Of a DNA stretch of 64,000 nucleotides, positions 11,565 to 23,458 are shown piece by piece. How positions within the stretch are numbered: position 1 is the stretch's first letter; each line of letters starts with the position of its first letter. The DNA comes from Rhizophagus irregularis (lineage: Eukaryota; Glomeromycota; Glomeromycetes; Glomerales; Glomeraceae). The translations under genes and the position numbers were made by a program. The stretch lies in contig NC_089438.1 in assembly GCF_026210795.1 (NCBI RefSeq), positions 5,105,501 through 5,169,500 on the forward strand, in the 5' to 3' direction. The notes beneath the pieces were generated by a model, which was not told where the DNA came from, ran no database searches, and was given only the letters and a program-made list of their open reading frames with translations.

Positions 11565-12769
11565 TTGTCGATATAACCCCTTGATCAAATATGGGATATA
11601 AAACGAGGTTATCACGATATAAATGAGATCTTGGTTACTGTAATTTTAATTATAGAACGTAATTGGAAAGTATGCAGGATCTCAATATCGTTGTGTACCA
11701 TATAAATTGAGGGGAATGCGGGATCAGTTGAAAATGTTGAAAGATGGAAAAAAACTATGATTTCTAGAAGATCGGAAATTAAATTTAGTTTATATAAATA
11801 AATTATTACAATATCGAATTTCATTCAGTGACATTTTTTTTATATGGAAGATTACCTCAAATCGATTTTACGGTTCCAAATTTTATTATATTTTCAGGCT
11901 ATACGTGGAATGAGAAGAAAAATAATGGAAAGGGGTGAGAAGAAAAATGATCGGTAGAAGAAAAAGGAGTGAGAAGAAATTAATGGAATATTACGTTTTG
12001 AATTTCCATTTTTATGTGTGATACGATGACATGCAAGAAAAATTAAATTTTTAAATAATTATACTCTTGACGATAAAATATAAAATATGATCGGAAAAAA
12101 ACCAATCAATAAAAAAGATCGATTATTTTTAAACTGAACCATGTGATGATCCTATCTAACTAAGCCATATCTAAGCCTTATTTAGTGTAAGCCCCTGGAT
12201 TGATTACATAAAAGAATTTTTTAAATAGATAGATGGGATCTACAGTAGTCAACTTACAACGATATTTGAAAAATACCGATATATTGATATTTTATACTGT
12301 TTTAATACATATTGGTGTAATCAAATATCGGTATATAAAGTATCAACTATACAAATAATGCAAGTCATGTGCAACTAATCATTTGTCTAATTGTTCGGTA
12401 ATATTCTAAAACGGAGTAAATTAAGATCGAATTAAGTTCCTTACGGTGTAGATTAAAGTTAGCTTAAAATTCAGTATAATTGTAATATATCATCGCAGTG
12501 TAATATGAAATATAATCAAGGAAGAACATGCGTGGTTTAAAATATTACATTTTCTTTTACCTTAAATATAATTTGCAGATTACTTTCGTCTTCTTTATTG
12601 CTTTTTTTAATGTATAATTATAAATAACATTTTTATTAACTCACTTTTTATTAATAGAATTTGTTTATTTATTTTTATTTATATATATTAATTAACGCTG
12701 TGATGCAGTATTACTGTAACTATATTTTTAAAATAAATTAATAAATCAAAAAATTTAGACAAGATCATA
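11565..12769. other. Intergenic, nothing recognised
   Basis: The sequence is AT-rich. A short imperfect inverted repeat (ATACCGATATATTGATA against ATATCGGTATATAAAG) lies near 12274-12345. The minus-strand frame at 11612-11824 has no recognisable domain. Confidence 0.35.
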
Positions 12770-13106
12770 AAAATAAACTCAAAGAAATCAAAAAAAAATA
12801 TGTGTGTATTCAATGTTAAATAAATTAATTAAAGATGATTGCATTAGAACTAGACAAGATCGTAAAAATAAACTCAAAGAAATCAAAAAAAAATTATGTG
12901 TGTATTCAATGTTAAATAAATTAATTAAGGATGATTGCATTAGAACTAAAAAATTTAGACAAGATCGTAAAAATAAACTCAAAGAAATCAAAAAAAAATT
13001 ATGTGTGTATTCAATGTTAAATAAATTAATTAAGGATTGCATTAGAACTAAAAAATTTAGACAAGATTGTAAAAATAAACTCAAAGAAATCATAATAAAT
13101 TTATTA
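12770..13106. repeat. Tandem repeat of about 105 bp, three units
   Basis: Units contain AAATTTAGACAAGATCGTAA, AAACTCAAAGAAATCAAAAA and TTCAATGTTAAATAAATTAA. They differ by small deletions, and the last unit ends in CATAATAAATTTATTATAAA. Because the period is divisible by three over part of the block, both strands stay open for about 100 codons (12788-13093 and 12804-13109), which is an artefact. The block ends about 50 bp before the broken gene at 13161. Confidence 0.8.
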
Positions 13107-13160
13107 TAAATATAGAGCCTTTTCTTGACATTTTCCCCATCAAACTAATAATATTTAATA

Positions 13161-13735
13161 ATGGCAGCATTAAACTTAAACGCAAATCTTCCAGTATACA
13201 TTCAATGGCCCGATGACGCTGCTTTGACCTTAATTCAGCGTCGTCGGGCCTATCAGCCCTTATTCACCACAACGAGGTTACATGACCAAAAACAATTATG
13301 GCGTGGAATTGCTCGTGATATATGAAACAACCACACATTCAGGCCAACTAGAAAACAATGCAGAGAGAAGTGGAATGCACTAAAGGCGGGGTACGAGAAT
13401 CTAGAGAGGCTAATCAATAGAAATCCTGATGATTACCTACTCGTATCCCGTCTTTGCATGACGAGAGGTTCCACCAAGAACTCTCAGACGAGTTCTGGAG
13501 AGTTGAGCGTAAGTATTTATTATTTAACTGATTTTTTCATTAATTCATTGCATTTATATTAATAATTGCTTTGTTTTAAGCATTAGTCCGGTCCTCCCAG
13601 AGAAATAGGGTGGATCGTAGAACATATGAGTATAGAGAGCGCAGGCGCTCTAGGCGCTCTCGCTTCCAATCCCCCTATCACCACCGAGAGCGTGGGCGCT
13701 CTCATTCTCGATCTCATCGTCACCGACGTCATTAA
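13161..13735 (+). pseudogene. Broken Myb/SANT-like DNA-binding protein with RS-rich tail
   Basis: Exon 1 starts at ATG 13161. It encodes a trihelix/SANT-like segment with spaced tryptophans (QWPDD, LWRGIARD, CREKWNALKAGYENL), typical of Myb/SANT-like DNA-binding domains linked to transposons or small transcription factors. A TGA at 13322-13324 breaks it where the frame otherwise continues, most likely a lost Trp codon. A frameshift near 13435 moves the frame to SLHDERFHQELSDEFWRVER. An intron 13509-13580 (GTAAGT to TTTTAAG) joins in frame to a second exon encoding a basic tail of alternating Arg, Ser and His (RERRRSRRSRF, then HRERGRSHSRSHRHRRH), ending at TAA 13733-13735. The RS tail is of a kind seen in splicing-related proteins. 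Two lesions make function unlikely. Confidence 0.65.
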
Positions 13736-14089
13736 TATTTTTATTTCATTTTATTTTTTATTTTATTTTATTATATGTTTTATTTTATTTTATTATTATG
13801 TTTTATTTTATTTTATTATATACTTATTATTTTATTCAATAAATGACATTATTCAATAATATTATTTGTCATACCAATTGTCATTAACCATATACAGTAC
13901 AATTGACCCTAAATTTTGTGTATCCATTAATAGCCAAATCGGCATTAATTTAACCGAAGTGATTACTTAATTGGCAATTGCATTTTTTTTTTTTTTTTTT
14001 GCCGACACGCTTAATAAATTTAAAGTTCTAATTGAATTAATAAAATTCTAGTTAAATTTAAATTAATTTAAATTGTAATTGTTATAAAG
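13736..14089. other. Spacer between two broken genes
   Basis: TTTTATTTTATTATG-type simple repeats lie at 13737-13845 and a T18 run near 13985. There is no gene. Confidence 0.5.
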
Positions 14090-17000
14090 ATGAGGAGACG
14101 ATATAGTCACGCCAAACCAATAAAACCAATTCGAATTCAAAATCGGTTTTCTTACAGCAATCTTGGTGAGACAACTACTTCCGGTGAGAGACGTTCACCT
14201 GTACGTTCACCTGATAATGATGACGATAACATGGACTTTCAGTATAATCACGAAGATAATGATTTAAGTTTTCAGGACATTAATGATGATGATAATGAAT
14301 ATGGATCAATTGGTCCTCAGTATTACAATGATGAGATGGAAGATGATAATCAATCATTTGATAATGAAGAGGAAGAAGAAACTGACAATGAATACAATAG
14401 TGAAGAGGAAAAGGAAAATGACAATGAATACAATAGGGATGAGAAGACAGATGATAATAATGGAGACAATAATGAAGAGGAGGAAGAGGAAGGTAATAAT
14501 GAAGATGAAGAGGAACGTAACAATGACGAAGAGGAACGTAATGACAACGAAGAGGAAGAAATACATCAAATTGTTGAAGCTTTGGATGAAGACAAGATAC
14601 CGTCCTGCAATGGTGAATTTGCACCGTACTTTGATAATTATACAACTACGGCACTATTTTGTTGGCTTCAAAAGCATAATGTTTCTACAAAAGCATATGA
14701 AGACCTTGTTGATATCATTCACAATCCTCAATTCGAACCTACTCATGTAGTAAAAAATATCCGTAGATTCCAATCATGGAGAAAACGTCTTCCTCTCCTA
14801 CCAATAATAACAAAGCCTATTCAAATTTTACCAAAAAAAACTCCGTCAACTTCGTGAGATTCGAAGCTTTCATATCAACTCTCAATTAGTGATATTATAT
14901 GGCGTGTTCTCAACAATCCAATGCTGATGAAGCATATGTATTTCGGACCCAGTGTTAATTCTGAAACAAAGTCAGAATATTGGCATGGAACTTTATGGGG
15001 AGAATCACCACTTTTTGGACAACATGAAATAATAATATCAGAAGGTAATAGGACAATATACTTTAGTATAATTATGATTTGTTAACATTAAAATGTTTAT
15101 TTTAATAAAATAGTAATATATCAATCTGGTGATTTTGTCTACTATCATGATAATGGTCTTAAAAAACTTGGAAGGTTGAGAGCAATTTTAAAAGATGAAA
15201 ATGGAAACTATGAGTTACGAGTTCAACTAATTTTAAATTATGATGATTTACCTGGAAATATAAAAGGGCTATCAAGACGACGTCGTTCTCTAACTGGGGA
15301 AGTATGGTTTCAGGATGAACCATTTATAACCATAATTACCTCTCAAATTTTAGAGAAAGTAACTATAATGATGACGTATAAACACCAAATTATTCCAGAA
15401 GGTTCATTACGAATTACTGAAATAATTTATAAATGTAATGACCGTTGGCACGTTCGTGATGCAAAGCTTTCATACCAACATCCTTCAGATTACATTTCTG
15501 TCAGAAATCCACCGTCGTCTATGCCAGTTTATAAGCTGTTTTTAGATCTTTACTATGATGATTTTGGTATATTTAGAAATGTATACTATTCCTTAGGTGG
15601 CGTCTATATACAGTTTGGTAATATGCCAACGCATCAGAGAAAGCTAATCAAGAACCATTTTGTTCTTGAATTTATTCCTTTTGGTAGAAATTTTAACGAG
15701 TTTATGGTACCATTTGTTTCAGAAATAAAAAAATTTGAGAAAGGAAAGATTATGACTGTTCAAGGACAAGATGCATGGGTTATTGCTGGGTTGGGCCTTG
15801 TTACAGCAGATCTACCTCAAGGTAATGATATGGCAGGAGTACTGAAGTATTTTTCAATTTAATTATTAATCTTAATAATATATTTTCGTAACAACTATTA
15901 AAATGATTTAAATTTAAAAATCAATTTAAACATAATGCAAATAAAGGTTGCCGTACTTGTACAACTAAAAAGGAATCATTGAGTACCTATAATCAGGATA
16001 GTGTGACAACATTACATTATCATCATATCACAGATGAAGAAATTTCAAAAATTTCTCAAGAATCTGTAATTTCAAAAAGAGGACAACTTTATACAGAATA
16101 TGGCTTAAGATCATCACCTAGTATTTTGGATAAAGCTCCGAACGGTTCCGGTTTGAACCGGGAACCGATCCGGAACCGGCAAAAAATTCGGTTCGGTTCT
16201 CAGTTCGGTTTTGGACTTGGAACCGTCCGGTTCGGTTTAGTTCTATCCGAAATTAAGAAAAAATGCGAAAAAACGAATATACGACTATCCAGTGATCGTA
16301 CAAGGACGAGCCATAGCTCGTTGGAATCCTCTCATCGAGACGCGTCGAATGGTGGTAAAATCATGTCTCTAGCATCGATAGATCACGAAATAGCACATGG
16401 TGAGTGTTTCTTAAAAAATTTGCATTAGAAAACAATCCATTGATGCTAGAGACATGAATTTACTACCATTCGACGCATCTCGACGAGACAAATCTAATGA
16501 GCTATAATTCGTCTTTTTACAATCACTGGATGGTCGTGTATTCGTTTTTTCAGCATTTTTTAAATTTTAAACGTCAAAAATTAAAATTCCGATACAAGCG
16601 ATTAAACGCCATCTATTGATCACACAAAGACGAATTTTAGCTCATTGGATTCGTCTCACTGAGACGAGTCGAATGGTGGTAAAATCAAGTCTCTAGCATC
16701 GATAGATCGTGAGATAGCCCATGGTGAGTGTTTCTTAAACAATTCGCATTAGAAAACGATCTATCGATGCTAGTGACATCATTTTACCACCATTTGACTC
16801 GTCTCAGTGAGACGAACCCAATGAGCTAAAATTCGTCTTTGTGTGATCAATAAATGGCGTTTAATCGCTTGTATCGGAATTTTAATTTTTGACGTTCAAA
16901 AATTTAAAAAAAAAATGCGAAAAAACGAATACACAACCATCCAGTGATTGTAAAAAGACGAATTATAGCTCATTAGATTCGTCTCGTCGAGATGCGTCGA

Positions 17001-18875
17001 ATGGTGGTAAATTCATGTCTCTAGCATCAATGGATCGTTTTCTAATGCAAATTTTTTAAGAAACACTCACCATATGCTATCACGTGATCTATCGATGCTA
17101 GAGGCTTGGTTTTACCACCATTCGACGCGTCTCGATGAGAGGATTCCAACGAGCTATGGCTCGTCCTTGTACGACCACTGGATGGTCGTGTATTCATTTT
17201 TTTGCATTTTTCTTAATTTCGGATAGAACCGAACCGAACCGGACAATTCCGGTTCGGTTCCATTTCGGTTTTCGGTTCTACCCGAACCGCAAAAAAACCG
17301 AACCGAACCGACCCGTTCAGAGCTTTAATTTTGGATAAATTAAAACGTGAGAGACATTTACAAATGCCACAGGATATTTATCATGCCACCGCAGGAAAGA
17401 TTGGGCGGTTGCTAAAACTAACCTGTGAATTATTTTCACAAGAAGGAGAGGATGATTTTGCTAAAATTTGGAAAAATTTTGAAATTCCAAAAAAGTAGTC
17501 TTGTCTACCAAATCCAATTAGTCATTACAATAGTTTTATGATGTCTGATCTTCTTAGACTAGCTATGATTATGCCATTTTTATTAAATCGATTTTTAAAG
17601 GAATCAAGCCTCAAAAATAATGAAGCAGCCACTATTCGACAAAGGATTGATGTAGTTCGAATTAGCTTAGTGCTAAAAGCTATTATATCTTGTTGGGTAC
17701 ATGTTGCAAAGACTATGAAAGCAGTTTTTAATAAGGAATTTACGTTAGATAGCTATGAGGAATTACAGCTATGTCTTAAAGAAGAGTTTTTAATTCTTCC
17801 AAAGGTATAATTATAAATTTGAAATTCATAACATGGAATAATTCATTAATTAACAATATTTTATTTTTTAATAGGTTTTTGCAAGTTTTGTTAACTTACC
17901 AAATATACATATTAATATGCATCTTTTGATGCATGCTAAAACTTTTGGTACACTTGTCAATTCTCAGGTTGGTATAAAAGAGATGGTTCATCGTATCTTT
18001 AAAGGAATGGTACCAAAAACTAATTGCAAAAATATAGACCTGGATTTATTAAAACGTTACAATACTTTATTTGCAATTCGACATTTAGCAGATGGAGGTA
18101 TAGATTCAAGATTAAATAGATCTTATTCTGGGTTCACAAGTTCAAATTTTGATCAATTATTTTCAAATTGGTATGTTACAGAAGATAAATATTTAATTGA
18201 GGAACAAATTCAAAATGATGACGTAAAAGGTAAGATAGCAAAATATTATAGTACTTCATATTTATTTTTTCACATATGCATAATATTTACTAATCTTTTA
18301 ATTTAGTTACTTCACCAGTAAATTTTATTTCCAATATTTCCTTAAAAAAAAGAATGTCAAAGCAGGAACATGATAAACTTCTCTTGACTTTGCATAATTT
18401 TAAAATTGAATTGTTTTTATCTTATGTGGATATGAAGTTTGAGGCGGCACTTATAAATTCTTCAATTAGTTGGTACAAATTAGCATCATATACAATTGAA
18501 GAAAAAAATGGTATTCTTTCAAAAGTTCACCTACATCTCGGTGATTTCATCACAATTTATGAAGAAGATTATGAATCTTATGCAATAATCAAGGGTATTT
18601 TTCAATATAAGGGTAATAATGACAAATATTATGCATTTGTTGTTGTAGATTGGTTTGAAGATACTATGGTTGAACATTCAGTATTAAAATGTCCACTTTA
18701 CCATCTTCAAACAACAGGAGATAAATGGAGACGTATTTTTCCAATTACTGTAATAGATAATATTCAAAAAGTACACTTTATTCATAATTGTAATTCAGAA
18801 AGGTGCCAATTACCAAATCATGATACTACAAATAGAATTTGGATAAAAAATAATTTTTATTTTACAGCCATATAA
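14090..18875 (+). pseudogene. Transposase-like multi-exon gene, disrupted
   Basis: Exon 1 starts at ATG 14090 and encodes a basic start, about 110 residues dominated by Asp, Glu and Asn, then a fold-like part (ALFCWLQKHNVS). A TGA at 14855-14857 interrupts the frame, which continues as SDIIWRVLNNP and YWHGTLWGESPLFGQHE. Intron 15045-15113 joins in frame to IYQSGDFVYY and a long conserved part with QGQDAWVIAGLG. After a further break near 15850-15946 comes CRTCTTKKESL, then the 1.2 kb insertion at 16131-17327. The frame resumes as LQMPQDIYHATAGKIGRLL, hits a TAG at 17498-17500 (Trp expected), and continues through introns 17805-17874 and 18230-18306 to a stop at 18873-18875. The architecture recalls large transposases of the KDZ/Plavaka (CMC-related) kind, but this is my impression and not a domain hit. 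I found no terminal repeats. Confidence 0.6.
16131..17327. mobile_element. hAT-like foldback element, 1.2 kb palindrome
   Basis: The whole element is an imperfect palindrome centred near 16740. It starts TAAAGCTCCGAACGG and ends with the complement of TAAAGCTCTGAACGG. An 8-bp duplication ATTTTGGA flanks it (16123-16130 and 17328-17335). The YARNG-type start and 8-bp duplication fit the hAT superfamily. CCGGTTC/GAACCG runs fill the outer 120 bp. The arms carry the dispersed word TCGAATGGTGGTAAAATC and inner inverted copies of it. There is no coding capacity: frames at 15979-16428 and 17135-17338 run from the host gene into the element. Removing it with one duplication restores the host frame (ILDK-LKRERH). 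Confidence 0.85.
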
Positions 18876-20105
18876 TTATATAAATTATATAAATATAATA
18901 AAATAATTATTTAATTTGTATCGTATAAAATTTTGGTTAAAATTAACCAATAAAATCACATGCATGATGTAATAATTAATTAAATTAACCAATTAAAATT
19001 ACTTTAATTGCATGCATGTGATATCTAAAAATAGCTAAAATTCGTGTTTATTAATACAAGATTTTTTTTGTTTATTTTCAAAAATACACTTTTCTCTTCT
19101 TATACTTGTCTTTTATTAATACTTTACGGTATTTTTGGTTCGTTTCTTCTTTTTTCTTTTACCCAAGTATACTTTAATTATCTTTTACAATATTAACAAT
19201 ACTTTGGCACTTTAGTTTATATATTTGACATAGTAAGACACCCACATACGAAAAAAAAGGAACCACTCACGTACAAAAGAAAAGAATAAAAGAAAGGGAA
19301 AATGTACCCAACTACCCACATACAAAAAAGAGAAAAGCTGCTTTTAAATAAATAGTGGAGCTGTTAAGCAAGGTATGAAAATAGGATATACGCGTATTTT
19401 TCATATTTTCAGACTCTACCACAATCGTAAAGTCTACTGATTCTGGAGGAGAGATCAGTTATGTACCTTCTTTACAATAGGTTCTGGTTTGAGTCTTTCT
19501 TTGTTAGACTGTGGTATTACTTAAGGAAGTGTGTAAAATGTATTCTCAAATGCCATGTTCAAATTGCTGAATATATTTGAAGCTTTCTTTTGTAATATTT
19601 GCTTTAACCTGGAAGAAAATGTTATAAAATAGGGCTGGATATTTATGGCATTTTCTGGCTTCCAATTACTTTGTCCGGAGGTAGCCTTACAATTTGTCGT
19701 TGTTCGTCAGTTGTAGCAACCAGCATTTTTTTACAATATTATGATTTTAAGAAACAAAACATTTTCAAAAAATTTAAAGAAAGAACTAACTTAAAAAATA
19801 TTATCATTTTTATTATTCTTTACAAAATCTCGGAGATTACCTGCTCTAACTATTATCCCAAGGTTATGTATTAAAATTTAAATATATTTTACAAAGAGTA
19901 CATTTTATTAATCATGATTGTTTTTTTATATGTATATATATATATTTTTTAAAATTGAAAATGACGTATCCATCCACTCACATACGAGAAGAAAAGAATA
20001 AAAAAAGAGAAGAAAAGAATAAAAAAAAGAAAGAAACGTACTCCACTCACCCATAATAATCCACTAATAAAATTGTAATAAAACATATTATATAATAAAA
20101 ATATT
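18876..20105. other. Intergenic with purine-rich repeats
   Basis: A-rich/G-rich words around CACATACGA, AAGAAAAGAATAAAA recur at 19240-19290, 19310-19335 and 19975-20045. CATGCATG words and short inverted repeats lie near 18955-19025. The open frame at 19671-19874 has no recognisable domain. Nothing else is supported. Confidence 0.4.
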
Positions 20106-20107
20106 TT

Positions 20108-20350
20108 TGTGATGTTAATTCGATGTTAATATGATATCATTACGATATAGTTACGATATTAAATAAATGGAAATCATTTTTTGCAATGTTAATTCGATAT
20201 CATTATGATGTAGTTACGATATCAAATAAATGTAAAACATTTTTTGTAATATTAATTCGATGTTAATACGATATCACTACGATGTAGTTACGATATCAAA
20301 TAGATGTAAAATATTTTTGTAATGTTAATTTGATGTTAATACGATATCAA
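20108..20350. repeat. ATATC minisatellite, third block
   Basis: Eleven-bp steps are plain: GATGTTAATAT, GATATCATTAC, GATATAGTTAC, GATATTAAATA. A higher-order unit of about 80 bp with GTAAAACATTTTTTGTAATG-like spacers is repeated three times. The block stops exactly where the helicase fragment begins. Confidence 0.75.
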
Positions 20351-20354
20351 TTCC

Positions 20355-20745
20355 ATGGTGTACAAAGTGTGATTATTGCAAAAACTATTTCAAAGATCTT
20401 CCAAAATCTGAAAATATAAAAAATGATGTAATTCATTTACTGAAAGTTATTACTGCTGTGACAGAATTTTTGGGAATGAAAAATCAACTTACTTCATCTC
20501 TTGACATTGTTCATGTTTTTGCTAAAGCAAATAACAACAATATCAAAGAAAAGAAACTCAGTTTTTTATTAATTTACAATCAAAACTACAACAAAACTCT
20601 TCGGCAATTTGAAGATATTTTACGTTTACTTGACAAATTAATTGTAAAAGAATTGGTAAAAGTTCGTGTTGATTTAAAAAAAGCAAATACAAGTACAAGT
20701 TCTACACAATTAACCTGTAAAGTAAATAATAGAAGGAATTACTGA
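20355..20745 (+). pseudogene. RecQ-like helicase C-terminal fragment
   Basis: An open frame runs from PWCTKCDYCKNYF near 20355 to a stop at 20743-20745. The CxxCxxC spacing followed by a helix and then TSSLDIVHVFAKANNNNIKE resembles the RecQ zinc-binding region and the start of the RQC winged-helix region. There is no helicase core upstream: a minisatellite abuts it, so it is a severed 3' piece, about 130 codons against more than 400 for a whole RecQ. The Lys/Ser-rich end may be native. RecQ-like genes are multicopy in these fungi as far as I know; the family call is moderately sure. Confidence 0.5.
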
Positions 20746-21105
20746 AAATACCATGGAAATAGTACAGAATCAGTATTGGAATTTTTTATTGAAATAATAG
20801 TTGCGAAATTTTATTTTGTATTACAAAATAAAGAAATGATTTTGATTTTGTAATTCCGGCAGTCCTATTCTGGCCAGATTTATGAGACAACCTTAAAATT
20901 TTCTGAAAAAATATGCATTCAGATTTTCAAATTTTGTGCCATGATGATCATAATAAAAATCACGTGACTACATACTTCCCTTAAATCAGTCACAGGTTAA
21001 TTTATAGTCTATTTAAGTATAAAAATCTAATTTTATTAATGAATTTGTAATGATTAAACAGGACCTCAGATAATTATAATCCACAGTACTAATTAAAAAT
21101 TCAAT
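20746..21105. other. Spacer
   Basis: AT-rich, with no gene or repeat that I can support. Confidence 0.4.
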
Positions 21106-21109
21106 GAAA

Positions 21110-22150
21110 TATATAATTTTTGATCGGTAAGTTTTGAAAGTTCAAATTGGACTCTTTGATCAGTAAGTTTTCAAAATGAAATTTAAATTGTTTTTTTTTA
21201 AAAAAATTTAATTGATTTTTTTTTCTTTCCTTTTTTTTGTAGATATCAGCTTTTAATCTGTAAGTTTCAGAATGAAACTTTTTTTCTAAATCATTTTCTT
21301 TTTAAAAAATTTTAATTAATTTTTATTTTTTTTTCTTTTGTAGGTATTGACCTCGGTTCTTTGTGAATTGGGCTTTTTGATCGGTAAGTTTTGAAATGAA
21401 ACTATTTTTAAATTATTTTTTTTCTTTTCTTCTTTGTAGGTATTGACCTCAGTTTTTTGTGGATTGAATTCTTTGATCGGTAAGTTTCAAAACAAACTTT
21501 TCTAAATAGTTTTTTTAAAATTTTAATTGATTTTTTTCTTTTGTAGATATTGACCTCAGTTCTTTATGGAATATGGATGTGACTCTTTGATCGGTAAATT
21601 TCAAAATGAAACTTTGTCTTTTTTTTACAAATATTTAATTGATTTTTTTCTCCCTTCTTTTGTAGGTATTAGCTTCAGTTCTTTGTGGATTGGACTCTTT
21701 GATTGGTAAGTTTTGAAACGAAACTATTTTTAAATTGTTTTTTTTTAAATATTTAATTAATTTGATTTTTTTTTTCCTTCTTTATAGGTATCAATCTCAG
21801 TTCTTTGTGGATTGGACTCTTTGATCAGTAAGTTTCAAAATGGAACTTTTTTTCTAAATCAGTTTTTTTAAATTTTAATTGATTTTTTTTTCTTTTGTAG
21901 GTATCAGCTTCAGTTCCTTATAGATTGGACTCTTTGATCGGTAAGTTTTTGAAATGAAAATTGTTTTTTTTTAAAAATGTTTAATTGATTCAGTTCTTTG
22001 TAGATTGGACTCTGATTGGTAAGTTTCGAAAGCTCTGAAACTTGTTTTTAATTTATTTTTTAAAAATATTTTAATTGATTTTTTTTTCTTTTTTTCTTTT
22101 GTAAGTATTGGCTTCGGTTCCTTGTGAATTGGACTCTAATCGGTAAATTT
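21110..22150 (+). repeat. Structured intron-like array C with 40-nt exon-like units
   Basis: This is the most regular array. Exon-like units bounded by TAG and GTAAGT/GTAAAT lie at 21344-21383, 21440-21479, 21547-21593, 21666-21705, 21788-21827 and 21901-21940. Five of these six are exactly 40 nt and share CAGTTCTTTGTGGATTGGAC and TCTTTGATCG. The intervals between them are 56, 67, 72, 82 and 73 nt. Each starts with a short inverted repeat such as AGTTTC-AAAAT-GAAACT and ends in a T-rich tract. Forty is not a multiple of three and one frame carries a TGA in each unit, so concatenated units cannot stay open. Two more degenerate units follow (about 21985-22018, and 22106-22142), and a stray unit lies near 22725-22755. 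Confidence 0.7.
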
Positions 22151-22830
22151 GAATTATTGTAAGAAGGGAGAAAATAGCATTTAAATGGGGTTTCTATTTT
22201 AATTATAATCCATAGATTTATCAACGTTAATCTCCAACTGTAAATCGCTCATTAATGTGGAAATGGTGATGAAGTTGGTGGTTAATAATAAAGATTTGTT
22301 AAATGACGGATATTATATATATTTATTTCATTGTATAAATGGAATAAAAAACTACTACAAGAAACATAATACTACTTTTGACACAAGTATAAGAGTTAAC
22401 AATCATAATTTAATGTATCTTTTTCTACTTTAATTGAATATACAGTAGTATGTAATTATATTTATTTTTAATAAAATTATTTTATATTAACTGTTAATAT
22501 TGTAAGGCAAATTTCAAGTAGTCTAACATTAAATTATAAAATAAATACTTTCAAAGAATTGTATTATTTTTTATTTTATTGATTATCAGAATTAACTTGT
22601 GAATGAACTTTCTTCTGAGGATGTATATTTATGTAAGTGTAAATTCTGTGATTTAATTTAAAAGCTTTTCAAAACTTCTTTTTTAATCTTAATTAATTTC
22701 TTTTTCTTTCTTTCTTTTATAGATATCAGCTTCGGCTATTTGTGTATTTAATTGGTAAAAATAGGACATTTGATTTCTAGTTTGCTTTTTTTTTAAATTC
22801 TAACATAGTTTTTTTATAAAATAAGATTTA
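22151..22830. other. AT-rich spacer
   Basis: No gene was seen. One isolated acceptor-like tract (TTTCTTTTATAG) with a short exon-like stretch lies near 22710-22755. Confidence 0.4.
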
Positions 22831-22964
22831 CCATATTTGCCTAAAAATAAGCAATCACCGAAAATAAGCAACATGGCCTGCATTATAACAAATTTTGGCC
22901 CACATTATCAAAACTTGGCCGGCATTATATGCAAAACTTGTTGCTTATTTTTGGGCAAATATGG
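22831..22964. mobile_element. Small MITE with TA target duplication (134 bp)
   Basis: The inverted ends are CCATATTTGCCTAAAAATAA and the complement of TTATTTTTGGGCAAATATGG, flanked by TA at 22829-22830 and 22965-22966. The interior carries three GGCC.GCATTAT-type words in tandem. The TA duplication suggests the Tc1/mariner-type superfamily. Confidence 0.75.
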
Positions 22965-23458
22965 TATTAAATATATTAAGTGGATACAATGAGGGTGTAC
23001 GTTATTAATATACAAATTGGCTAGAGTTAACGTTAATGCTATCATATACAAGTGCATAACTCCTGAACTCAGGCCAGTATTGTACACTTCTTTAAAGACT
23101 CTATTATCTATTATTAACCAAATTCAGCCTGATCTTTATGCATGTGATCCAATCTTAACACCCTTAACACCCATAAATTACCAAACGCGCTTTTGTTTAT
23201 TTTTTCAAATACTCTCTTTTCTGCTTTCTCCTTAGTCCTTTACTTTACAAGTATGTTTTATTTGCTTTATAATATTATTGCTGTTTTTGAATTAGTGTGA
23301 TCAGCCGTATTTTGCTATATAAATAAAAATATTGATTTTGGAATGCACATATAAAGTAGTAAATCTTATCTGATCTACGTAATGCTAAGCCACTGTTGCA
23401 TCACCTTCAATATGATTTTTTATCATGATCGTGTTCGTTTTGATAGTAGCATATAAGT

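Noticed and set aside
12788..13109. Open frames of about 100 codons on both strands
   Set aside because: They are produced by the 105-bp tandem repeat; codon use and both-strand openness argue against genes.
14280..14750. Several frames overlapping the acidic part of the transposase-like gene
   Set aside because: Low-complexity shadows of the GAA/GAT-rich exon in other frames.
14090..18875. Terminal inverted repeats for the transposase-like gene
   Set aside because: I compared the flanks at 13860-14080 and 18880-19030 and found no convincing inverted pair.
21110..22150. Regular short repeats reminiscent of a CRISPR array
   Set aside because: The spacers are themselves similar to each other, borders are GT/AG and the setting is a eukaryote with spliceosomal introns.
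21110..22150. Self-splicing group I or II introns as explanation of the arrays
   Set aside because: Intervals of 56-82 nt are far too short for either class and lack their core motifs; spliceosomal-type borders fit better.
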